A stretch of 64,000 nucleotides of DNA from Termitomyces sp. T153 (lineage: Eukaryota > Basidiomycota > Agaricomycetes > Agaricales > Lyophyllaceae). The position numbers and the translations under genes are program-made. The DNA lies in the NCBI GenBank assembly GCA_018296165.2, contig JACKQL020000037.1, positions 310,001-374,000 on the forward strand, read 5' to 3'. Position 1 is the stretch's first letter. Each line of letters opens with the position of its first letter. Of the stretch, positions 45,251 to 55,993 are shown in pieces. The notes under the pieces were generated by a model. That model was not told the origin of the DNA. It saw nothing but the letters and a program-made list of their open reading frames with translations, and did no database searches.

Positions 45251-48200
45251 ATAAATTAGCACTGTTTTCACCAGCTGCTTCATTATCTATATATTGAAAA
45301 AATGCCTTGCAAATGATCTGAAGTGCAATAATCCGCTTCTTATTCAGAGTTTCCTCTTGAATTATTTGGGTTAACAATTCTTAGCAATTTTCAAGAGTTG
45401 AATCATTGCTACATGTATCACCTTCAGTTGCAAGGGCCATCTGGGTACAATCTGAAGAAGGAGCACATAATTCTATGCTAGTGAAAGTATGCACAGAATA
45501 CAGGTGAGTATCTGGCACTACACTAGGATCTCAAGGTCCCAATGCATTTTGCCACTTGGATTTCAGAATTTCTTCATGGGTTTGAATTTCTTGCATTCAG
45601 ATTTTCAAATTTGATTTGGTGATAAGAGGTGAAGATGATAAACCTTCATGAAAGACAAATATTGCTTTAAGAGGTGCAAACCATTTTCTAGCTTGCAGTT
45701 TCAAAAGCTCTTGATTCAGCCTGAATTTCTTTTGAGCAGAGTGAGTAAAATCTTTTGAAACAAGCAAGCAGTCATTGTCATCAAATGCAGCTAAATGAGT
45801 TAAGACTTTTGATTCACCTAAGGCTTGTTCTTTTTTTCAAAGCTTTTCAGCTCTCTTTCATCCTCACACTCATGAACACTCATGAATAGCTTCCCAGTTT
45901 TTCATGATTGTTTGTGAAAGATTGTTAAATTGATATGCAGCAAAAACCTCATCAAAATTTTTATTAAAAAACAACAGAGGAACAGTATGACTAAAAGGCT
46001 CAAAATGAGCAATCATGAAAAGCCTATAATCAGGATCTACTGAATCAGAATCTGCTGGGTCAGAAATACTAGTACTAACAATTTGAAGTATTAATAATTT
46101 TGATTCATCTCCATGCTCAAAGTTTGTATGCTCTACTGAGTTATGTGTATTACATGAAGGGTGAGGATGCTGAAGAGTTCATTGTTTATAAGTACCCAAT
46201 CAACATTCTGTCAGATTCTGCTAACCATGGGGGCTCAGCTGCACTGGGCAAGTCCTTACTAAGTGGACATAACATCCTGCACTGATAACTTGGCATTTAG
46301 GAAAGGTCTGGACTTCAAATACTTGTGAAGATAAGCAAGGGAAGTGGTCTAAACAAGTTTAGGGTGGTCCAGAGAAGTCTAAGATGAGATGCAGGAAAGG
46401 TTTGAACCTAGAGGGGTGTTAGGCACAAGTCTGGAAGCAAGTATTGGAAGTGCAGGGCAAATGGAGGCTATGTGAGTGATGGGAGCAGGGCCAGAGTTTG
46501 ATATGGGGATCAATTGATGTTGATGAGTCTTAGGGCCAAGCAAATAACAAGGTCTGGAGTTGGTTTATAAATGTTTGAGGTTTGTAATGGTAAGTGCAGG
46601 GTTTGTAATAGCATTAAGGCTTAAGAGGCTTGAACACAATAAAGGAAATGGAGTCAGATGAGACAAGATGGAGTCAAGGTGAGATTGAAATGAGAACAAA
46701 AATAGATTCAAGTGGAGATACAAAATGATAATGAAACAATAGCAGAGATAGAGATAAGACAAGACTGGGAGACTGAGATAAGACTGGAAGACTGAGAGAA
46801 GAGGAAACATAACATAGAACACAAAACACAAGAGACAAATAATCAGAAATACATCAAGTAAGGCAATATCATGACTAGAGTATGAGATGTTATTCTACAA
46901 CTTATATATTAACTACTGGAACATCTCTGGAGATAGCAGATCTTGCAGTGGGGCTTGTTGTGGTCACACAGAGCCAATGGATGTCAGTTGTAATCAGGGG
47001 GTGGGCTGTGGTGATATACTGATGGGATCATGATGAGATCAGCTGGGGATGCAGGCCATCCTGGAGTAGTTGTGATGCTTTGGAGCTGGTTGGGTAAGTC
47101 AGGGTGACAAACTAGTAATGTATGCTGGTGTCAGAAATAGTGGGAGAGGGTTTCAGGGGCTCAGGAAAGGAAGAGGAAGCATTAAGGTCTGTGAGGAAAC
47201 ATGTCAGAGTTAGCCAGAGGGCCATCAAGATTTGCCAGAGAAGTTTTGAAATTAGCTGGAGTAAGCATTGTGAGTAAACAACAGTTGAGGGAGTTGAAGG
47301 GAGAACTCTGGAGAAGCAAGGCAGCTTGAGGAGAGAGGGGTTCTAGAAATGGGTCATGACACATTCTTTCTGCTGTTTGTTTTTTTGAAGCTCCTATGGA
47401 CTCTACATGAAAGCACTGCACAAAGTCATAAAATGTAATTGTTAGCCAATGATAAATCACAATATATATAGTCTTCTACTTGAGTTGCTTTGAGTAGTTT
47501 TCCACTGGCATCTATAAAAACTCTAACTGCAACTGGTTTAATATTATCCTTATTGTCATTGTTTTCACTATCAGAATAATCTCTTTCTTTAAAATAAACA
47601 CTAAATTTCAATTGATTAGTAGTATAATGTAGCCTTTTTTTAACATTATATAAGAATAGACTTGACAATAAAGGCACTGTTTTATACAAAGCAATATTAT
47701 TTTCCTGTCTATGAATGTACCAGGCTGCCTGTTATGCATGAATTTGCTGCTGCTTATTGAATTGTGAGAGACATTTATGAAGCAGTAATTTTGACTTGGC
47801 CATAAGACTTATTTGATCAGCAAAGTCTTTCATGTTAAGAACTGTCTTTGATAATAGTAATAACATTTGATATGTTTAAGATTTAATTTAGTAATATAAT
47901 TAGTGATATAAAACATTGCAGCTTTGGCTGCCTTGTCAGATAATATACATTTGAGATCATAATTGTGCCAGCAATATACAACTATAATTGGATTGAAGTA
48001 GTTGACAGTAGAGTCTTGGCATAAGAAATAAATAAAATTAGTGTCAGGATCAAACTTTGATTCTGGAACCAGCTCATGTGATTACTGAAAGCAACATTTA
48101 TCATCATTGCCATATTTGTAAAACACAGCTTTACAATGATGATGCTGAAGAGCCTCCCTACAAGTTTTAACCTCTCCAGCAAGTAAGTTCTAGATGAAGG

Positions 48201-49394
48201 AGATGGTACATGAGGAGGCTGCTCAATGCAAGATTCATATTTGAAATCAATTTCAAGTTCAATATTAGGCAAATGATGATGAATTATGTTTTCTAAGAAA
48301 TTAAATAATTTTTTGTCATAGCCAGGTTCTGCTTTAAGCTTAGCATGTATCTTAGAAGGATTGGAAGCACCAACAAGCTAGAAAATGTGCATGCCATTGG
48401 CTCCTTTCTGTTAGTTCATTTGATCCATAGAAAGCAGCTACATGGCCTAAAATGCCTCCTTCTAATGAACTTTGAACTTTATTAGAATCCCATCCAAAAA
48501 GATGTTGAAACATGCTCTAAATAAAAAATAAGAAAAAGTCTGCAGCTGCAACTGGATCCTTGGCCAATTTTAAAGCTCTTGTACTGCTATTAACAATAGA
48601 AGGATACTGCTCATTTAAATTAACTGTTGTATCTCCATACATAATTTAAAAGATAGGACTGTGAGTGGTATTAGGATTAGCAGTGAAGTATGGCATTGGC
48701 ATGCCAAAGTATTCTGAATTGCAAATCTCATTATGGTATTAAATTTTAGATGCCTCAGACTTAGGAATGTGAGAAGCAATTGTATTGACTTTTTTCAGAA
48801 GACTATAAACTTGTTTTTCATCTTCAGAAAGGGATTAAGGGCTTTCACCTTTTTCTAGTTGTTTTGTAGCAGAAAGCAGATTTTCAGAAGATATAGATAC
48901 AAGTTTTTTAGCAATAATTTTAAAGCAAGAACTTTTAACAGTTAAAAGCAGTATGTAAATGAGTGTTTCTATGCTGAATAACATTCAAAGCTATAAATAT
49001 GAAAGAATGATAGTAGCAAAAAATGTGGTCAGCCAAGTCTAAAAAATAGTTGACATGCAACTGCATGCTAAGTTTAGTAGGCTGGCTTGCATTATCAAAT
49101 CCTCCACAGCTATATAAAAACAAAGTGGGAAATATGCCAGGAAATCATGAGAGATAATTATATTCATTTATAGTTTTTCTGCCTTTATAAATAATAAGAT
49201 CAGCCTTCTGTTTTTGGGCAATTATCATATTCTGGCACAAGAGAGCACAAAGCTGCTGTAGTAAATGATCCACCTTAGATTTTTACATTTTCAAGATCTA
49301 ATATACCCATGTGTTCCAAGAAAATTATAGCTTTATTTTGGAGACAAGCTCCTTTGACATTTAATGCTAGATGAACAGACAGTCCAGCTGTTTC
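45251..49394 (-). pseudogene. Helitron replicase (HUH) region, broken
   Basis: MPYFTANPNTTHSPIF near 48700-48650, LAKDPVAAADFF, FGWDSNKVQSSLEGGILGH and the HUH-type WHAHFL at 48397-48381 match the Helitron-like N domain. A further part around SIGASKKQTAERM (47400) flanks the LTR at 46209-47361. Stops are frequent and the second catalytic tyrosine motif was not located. Confidence 0.8.
46209..47361 (-). mobile_element. Solo LTR, family A copy 2 (CpG-decayed)
   Basis: Plus-strand ends TGTCAGATTCTGCT and GGGTCATGACA. The 5-bp target duplication CATTC is at 46204-46208 and 47362-47366. In the first 66 bp all four CGs of the 49395 copy read TG or CA here. Confidence 0.9.
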
Positions 49395-50586
49395 TGTCAG
49401 GTTCCGCTGACCTCGGGGGCTCAGCTGCACTGGGCGAGTCCTTACTAGGTGGGCGTGATCCCCTTGCACTGGTAACCGAACACTTGAAACGTTCCGGGCA
49501 TGGATGGCTTGTGCAGATAGTCGGTGGGATGTGATTTGGTCAGATCCGAGGAGGTCCGGAGAAGTCGGATTGCGAGGAAATGGGATGGTCTTGGCGGGGT
49601 TCAGGCAGAAGACCATATGGGAGATTCATAGAAGCAAAGGGGTAGGCGGTTGTGTGATCAATGGGAGCGGAGCTGGGGTTTGATGGGAGATCAATTGGAG
49701 TTGATGGAGTCCGGGATCGAGCAAAGAGCGAGGTTTGGACCTGGTGACTTCGCTCGGTCCCGGACCTGGTGAAAGAGTGTTGGGGTTCATGATCGTAATT
49801 GCGGAGTTTGTGAGGTCGTTTAGGTTAATGAGGGCTTGGGCACAATGGCTGGATGGAGTCACCAAGACAGCATCAGACGAAATGGAATGGAGTCGATATG
49901 GAACAAGAGTAGATTCAAGTGGAGATACAAAACAATAACAAGAACGATAACGAAATGGAGACAAGACAAGACCGGGAGACTGAGATAAGACCAGGAGACT
50001 GAGATAAGAAAACGAGACACAAAACACAAAACACAAAACATGAGAAGGAAACAATCAGACCAAAGGTAACGTTAAGCAATATCAAGACTAGAGTACAAAG
50101 AGCTACTCGACGGCTTATATACTTACTACCGGAGAACTTCGGGGTACGTCGGCTGCAGTGGCGGGGCTTGGCGGAGCTCGATGGAGTGGGCGAGTGTCAG
50201 TTGCGATTGAGGATTGGGCCACGCTGATACATTGATGGGATCATTGGGGAACGCGGGTCGCCCCGAGGTTGTCGTGACACTCCGGAATGGGTTGGAGGAA
50301 CCAGGGTGTTGAGTTGATGATGGGTGGCAAAGATCGGGAACAGCAGGGATGGTTCTCGGGGTTTGGGAGATCCAGAGTAAGTGTCAGTGGCTGCGGGGAA
50401 GGCGTTGAAGTTGGCCAGGGGGCTGTCGAAGTTGGCCAGGGGGCCGTCGGAGTTAGCCGGGGTTGCGTCGGGGCTAACCAAAATAGGCGTGGGGCATGGG
50501 CAGCAGTTCGGCGGAGCGTCGGGAGTCATTGGGGAATCAGGAGGTTGCTGGACGATGTGCGGGGATCCAGGGGATGGGTTGTGACA
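49395..50586 (-). mobile_element. Solo LTR, family A copy 3 (young, CpG-intact)
   Basis: Plus-strand ends TGTCAGGTTCCGCTG and GGGTTGTGACA. The 5-bp duplication GTTTC is at 49390-49394 and 50587-50591. It is rich in CG, unlike everything around it. A TATATAAG box reads on the minus strand near 50120. There is no coding content. Confidence 0.93.
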
Positions 50587-50591
50587 GTTTC

Positions 50592-51400
50592 CTTTTTAAA
50601 AGCTTTTTGGGCTAATAATTCAGTGTCATAGATCATTCTGTCAATGACTCCTGAAAGAGTATCATCTTCTGAATAAAAGTTAGCAGTCTGTTTATCAAGT
50701 ACAATGTTTTTATACAAAGGGTTTTTTGCTACATGTTATAGCTAAAGAAGAAAAAAAAATCCCATATTTTTTGCTTTTGCACATGGAAGATATTCTGCAT
50801 TGTCCTGCTTTTGTATTTTCTAGGACCAATGAAGATCACTAAAGGTAAGCCATTAGTATGATTAGGTGTTTGAGGAAGTACAGATGTTGTGGAAATAATA
50901 TTTATTTTATGAGCACAACTATTTCTATAAAAATTTCAGGGCTGTTTTGTATCTGATAATTGCTAAAAGCAAGTGACATAAGCACTGCTACAATATATGG
51001 CACATGTCATTTCCTCTATCCATGTTAAGTCAGTGAATGCTTCAAACAGTTCACCATGGTATAAGTTATTTGCTAGTGAATACTTTGAAATTTGTTGCTT
51101 CAAAAGGGCAGAATGACAATCATTACAAACTTGAATCACATTGGATTTGTAAACATCCTTTTAAACTCTAATAAGAAATCCTTATATTGTGCAAGTAAAT
51201 GAGAAAAAGTAGAGCTGAGGTGGTCATTATGATTTGTCAACAGAACAAGATTGTGATTGTAAATATCCTTTATACATTCAATATGCACAGAGTGGACAAT
51301 AGATCAAGATTGCTGACAAGCACACACAGCACAAATAAGAGGAGGAGACTATTTAGTAGCTTGGCAATAATTATGTGCACAGTTCATTGCAATGTTATCA
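50592..51400 (-). pseudogene. Helitron DUF6570 region, broken
   Basis: A CAVCxC-like start near 51330 is followed by VCNDCHSALLKQQISKYSLA (about 51130-51060) and LTWIEEMTCAIYCSSAYVTC, with PLVIFIGPRKYKSRTMQNI near 50830: the usual order in DUF6570. Two in-frame stops break it. It reconnects across the LTR at 49395-50586 into AGLSVHLALNVKGACLQN. Confidence 0.78.
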
Positions 51401-52615
51401 GTTGAAACTGTTGGTCATAATGAAGCAATTTCATGTTGATGATTAGTGCTCATTTCAGTTTTGCATACTCTGGACAAGTTTCTTGTTTTTTTTTTCTGGT
51501 GGCTTTCTGAAGATGTTGTTAGTGCTGTTACTATGTTATGACTGTATTCAATCTCAAGCAATAAATTCACTGATTCTTTGAAAATAGAGGAAACTTCTGA
51601 TGAGTAGATAATAAGCAAGAAATATAATGATGAATGTATGAAGTTTGACATGACATAAGATCTGTGCACCACATTTGAAAGCTGCTGATGACAGCTTGTA
51701 CTATGCTCTTGTAAGATGAGAAAACAAAGGGCAGTAACAAGAATAAAGTGATGACATAATTGACTATAATAATTTTTTAGAAAAAGTAGATGATGACAAA
51801 ACATGCTCAATTTTTTAGTTGTTAATGTTATGAAGTAGTTGTGCCAACAAGAGCCAATTAATTTGGATGTTTTTATTATGTAATAAAGGATTTTTTGGAA
51901 TCATAAGGGCCAGTGACACAATTTTACCAAGGGAGCCCAAAGCAAGGTAATAAAAAGTCAAGCATGTTGAATTAGTAAGATCAGTTGATGACTGGCTAAT
52001 TTGTGGAGGTGTAAGAGCATTGCTGCCTACAATGAAAAAAATGAGCAAAAAAGAGACTTTTCAGAAAGGCTGTTGGGTCTAGAAAATCCAGGTTTAAAGG
52101 CAGTTATCAAGGTGGCACATGTTAATTCTCCAAGTGACTAAGTATAATGCTCTAATGAGTAGTAGAACCAAATAGGGTGATGTGTATGAGCAGGATACTG
52201 AGTAAACAGTGAAGTAGTAAACAGTGAAGTGTACTTATAAGGGTGGAAAAAAGGAGAGCAAATGTCATAAAGATCCAAAATAATATAAGAACAATGAGCT
52301 AAGTTGTACACTGTGAACATATTAACTGAGAATGTAGCCAGAAACAAGCAAGTTGGGATTTCCTGTTGAAAAACACTAGTTAACCATTGAGCAACTGAAA
52401 TAGGATTTTGAAAGCAGTTAGAATCAGGAAAGTATAGGGAGTTGTAATACTTTGGATAATCCTCTGCAAAAAATTCTACATCTGGCAAAGGACAATCACT
52501 GTCATCAAGAACTTGTGGAATATGACAAGGTAATTTTACAAGTGGAGACTGCATACTATGTGGTAATGCACAGAAATGGGGTAGTTTCCGAAAGTGGTAG
52601 TTTACAACAGTATAG

Positions 52616-54177
52616 TGTCATGACCCATTCCCAGGCCTCCAGACCTCTCTCCAGCAGCCCTACACCTCTCCAGAGTACTCACCAACACTCTCTCAACTAT
52701 AAGGGGACAAGCACAACTGCAGATAAACTCAGCTAGAGCCAGCAAGCACAAGCAACAAGCAAGTATCAAAGGAGCAGAGAAGTGGCTCAGAGGCAGGCAA
52801 GGGGCAAGCACAGCAAGCTAAGCAAAGATAACAATGCTGGGGCTCTCACAGTCAATTCACTGGATAAACTTGGGGAATGCTGTCATTGATTGGTCAAAGG
52901 ATATTCTATCCTTGCAACCAGCTTATATACTACATCCATGGCTATGCTATGACTAATACTATATATGATAAGTGGCCTGGGTATGCTAAGCAGTAATGAC
53001 TATCAATATGTCAAAAGGAGAAATAGAGTCTGATGACTACAAAGGACTGACTAATACTGTCTGGAGGGTGCAGGAGCCAGACAGCCAGTCAGTTGGATAT
53101 GCTAGAGATGATGCTATACCTGTGACTAAGGCCAGAATAGAGTTGGAGTTACCCATAAAGGGGTCATCCCCTTACATCAACCCACTCCAACTTTTGTCCA
53201 CTCACAGCATCTACCCCAGCCAACTCTAACACTTTTCTAGCCAACTTCACCAGCCCCCCTGGCAAACCCCAATGCATTCCTTGCAGGCCCCAATGCTTCT
53301 CCTTCCCTTTCTGAGCCCACAGAACCCCCCCCCCCAACATTGTTTCTGACTCCAGTGTATGTCACTGACTTGCTACCATGGCTTACCTGACTGAGTCTGG
53401 AACATCACAACAACTCCAGGGTGGCTTGCATTCCCATCTGATCCCATCAGTATATCACCACAGCCTGCCAACCAATTGTAACTGATACCCATCAACTCTG
53501 TGTGGCCCCAACAAGCTCCACCATCAGATCTGCTATCCCTGGAAGAGTTCCAGTAGCTGGTATATAAGTCATAGAGTAGCATCCCATACTCTAATCTTGA
53601 TATTACCTGTGTTCCTTATTACATTTCCTCTTATCTCAGTCTCCCAGTCTTATCTCATCTCTGTTTCTCATCATTGTCTTGTTATTGTCTCATATCTCTG
53701 CTTCAATTTATCTTTGTTCTTGTCTTGCTTGTCTCTATTTCCTTTATTGTGCCTAAGTTCCCTTCAACTCTCATGTTATTATAAACTCCATGCTTACAAT
53801 TACTACTTTCAAATATTCATAACCAACTCCAGACCTTGCTTTATGCTTGACTCTGAAACCCATCAACATTCATTGATCCTCCATCAAACTCTGGCCCCAC
53901 TCCCATCACTTGCATAGCCACCATTTGCCCTGCACCTTCAATACTTGCCTCTGGACTTGTACTTAAATCTTCCTCAAGCCTGACCCTTCCTCAGACCTTG
54001 TCTTAGACTCTCACAGACCATCCCAGACTTGCTCAGACCACTTTTCCTAGCTTATCCTTGCCAATATCTGAAGTCTGAACCTCCCCAGAATGCTAGGTTA
54101 TAAGTGCAGGATGTTACATCTGCCTAGTAAGGACTTGCTCAGTTAAGCTGAGCCCCTGTGGTCAGCAGAACCTGACA
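52616..54177 (+). mobile_element. Solo LTR, family A copy 4, carrying a nested LTR
   Basis: Starts TGTCATGACCC and ends CCTGACA. The 5-bp duplication TATAG is at 52611-52615 and 54178-54182. Minus the nested 479-bp LTR and its duplication it is 1078 bp, close to copy 1 (1057 bp). It is CpG-depleted, with an eleven-base C run near 53325. Confidence 0.9.
52698..53176 (-). mobile_element. Solo LTR, family E, nested in LTR A copy 4
   Basis: 479 bp with inverted ends TATAAGGGGAC and TGTAAGGGGAT (reverse complement). The 5-bp target duplication TCAAC is at 52693-52697 and 53177-53181. TATATAAG near 52924 reads on the minus strand. The left terminal CA appears mutated to TA. It is a single copy in the window. 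Confidence 0.8.
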
Positions 54178-54665
54178 TATAGTAGTTCTAGACAGAATGA
54201 ATGCTGCTAGGCACAATAGAGGTGGAAGATGATTCTTCAAATGGTGACAGGAGAAGAAATCATCAGACAGGTGATTGGTGCCACTAAGAATGACAAGACT
54301 TACAGAGGGGAGGTGACCAAGGTGAGGAGAGGAAAGTTGCATGCAAAGTTAGGCAACCAGGCAACCAGACAACAATACAGTACTACCTGGTGAAAGTAGA
54401 AAGTGTGAAGGACACACTATTATGCAGAGAAGGAAATATGCTCACAGACTGAACAGAGCCATGCAGAAAAAGCTGGAGACAGGCCTAAATTTTTGAAGAA
54501 AGTTGGAGTGTTTAACCATCTGAAAAGGCCAGTGTGGAACCAATGAGTTTGAGATTGAATAGCAGATGATAGTGAGTGCAGATTTACATTGGAGCAGCAG
54601 GCACAGACAAAGAAAATGATGACAAGCATACTATGAAAGAAATACAAAAGGTTAAATTCGAGAAT

Positions 54666-54783
54666 TCTAGAATGTTCTACTTAATTTGGTAAGTCATGTG
54701 ACCTTGTTCTGGGTTTTGCAGGGAGCTCATGACGTTCGACCTCGACAAAGAACCCTTTCTCTTACTTACATAAGAGAGTCGGG
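54666..54783 (+). repeat. Dispersed repeat family D, copy 2 (CpG-intact)
   Basis: Matches the reverse complement of 9680-9800. It lies just outside the right edge of block III and keeps CGs that the other copy has lost. Confidence 0.75.
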
Positions 54784-55993
54784 GAATAAAGAAACTATCA
54801 TACTTTTTAAGACCTTCTTAATTTTTCTTTGCTATTGAAGATCAGACTATTGAACAAAATCTTCCAATGTTTGGCAAGATACCTTTGTGAATGAAAGGGG
54901 AAGAATATTTGATCATCCATATAAGATCTGTGTCAAATAGTTAATTAGATACTTCTTTCCTCTTCTTCAACAACATGTCTTGTCAACAATTTGAATATTC
55001 ATAATAGTCGTGATCTTGAATATCAAAATATTATAATTTCATTATTTAACTTTTATTCAAAATTATAACACAGATCACGGAAATACCCATTGTAGATCAA
55101 TTCATGATAACTCTTTCATGGCTTCATCAGAAACACACAAAGAGAATTCTGAGTTTAATTCAATCATTTTGATCATATTCGTAGATCATTTTGACTCAGC
55201 ATATTGTTCCCTGCACCCAGTATAAACTTGTATCTTGGATTGGTAGCGACAACTAGTCTCAGAGCCACCGAGGACCCAAAGTAGGGTAGGATTTCCAAGA
55301 GCTGTTCTATGTACACTAAAACTGGACAAAAACTAGTACACAAGTACGATTCGGGCCAGACACATACACACAAGCACTGGTACACAATTATTAGCGCACA
55401 ATATACCTACAATTCTAATAGTGGCACAGGGGTAATAGGAATTGTCACACAGCATTGAACGTTAACTAGTTAGTAGACAGAGTTAGAGGTACAGGTGGCG
55501 GAAAATGTTGAAGGCCAGGAAAGAGGAGTACATGATCTGGTGTGAATGGCATATGAAAGACGTTATGCCGTGGAATATGGAAGCACGTCAAAATTGGTTG
55601 CTTTATGAGACAATGAGGATAAAGGAATTGGTCCATCCGAGTCATGATTGAATTGAGAAAAGATCGACTGTACGCAGAACCAGAGCTCTGTAAGAAAACC
55701 AGCTGGATTAAATGAGGATAGTGGAAAGAAGCTCGGGATGCATGGACGAGGGTCACATAGACATTACGAGTCAAACTCGGACATCTTTGATAACATTGAA
55801 GCAACTACCTCCCACAGAGTGAGCATCCCACATGGGATCCAGTCCGAACCCGAGGGAGTAGGAAGAGTATGAAACAGCGCATCTATCGAAACGCCAATCA
55901 GTACTGCAGCATTTGCAGTTACAGCACAAAATGACTCACATAACAAGAGTCGCGTGCTCACTTCCCCCCCCACTGCATGATGACAAGTATGAC
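54784..55993. other. Spacer downstream of the Reg1-like gene
   Basis: The left half is very AT-rich; the right half, up to the stop codon at 55994, has normal composition and probably includes the 3' UTR. Short open stretches such as 55466-55804 show no family features and are not called. Confidence 0.45.

Larger units (their letters stand above)
43040..51400 (-). mobile_element. Decayed autonomous-type Helitron
   Basis: Minus-strand order is DUF6570, a Helitron-like N (HUH replicase) domain and a Pif1-type helicase, the layout of basidiomycete Helitrons that move by rolling-circle replication. Many stops and frameshifts and complete CG loss show it is dead. Three solo LTRs (43490-44608, 46209-47361 and 49395-50586) interrupt it. 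Removing each at its target duplication rejoins open sequence. The true 5' TC and 3' CTRR ends were not identified; the element may extend to either side. Confidence 0.85.
40912..54655. repeat. Transposon block III, CpG-depleted
   Basis: About 13.7 kb nearly without CG (single exceptions near 44391 and 52589) apart from the LTR at 49395-50586. It contains a tandem repeat at its left edge, 1.9 kb with no recognisable coding (41110-43040), a decayed Helitron and five solo LTRs, one of them inside another. 54183-54655 holds nothing recognised. Confidence 0.85.

Noticed and set aside
46209..54177. Family A repeats as full-length retrotransposons
   Set aside because: Each has target duplications directly at both ends of a single ~1.1-kb unit with no pol sequence, so they are solo LTRs.
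6236..54655. Classical Neurospora-type RIP
   Set aside because: CA dinucleotides are abundant and TA is not especially enriched; the loss is of CG, giving TG and CA.
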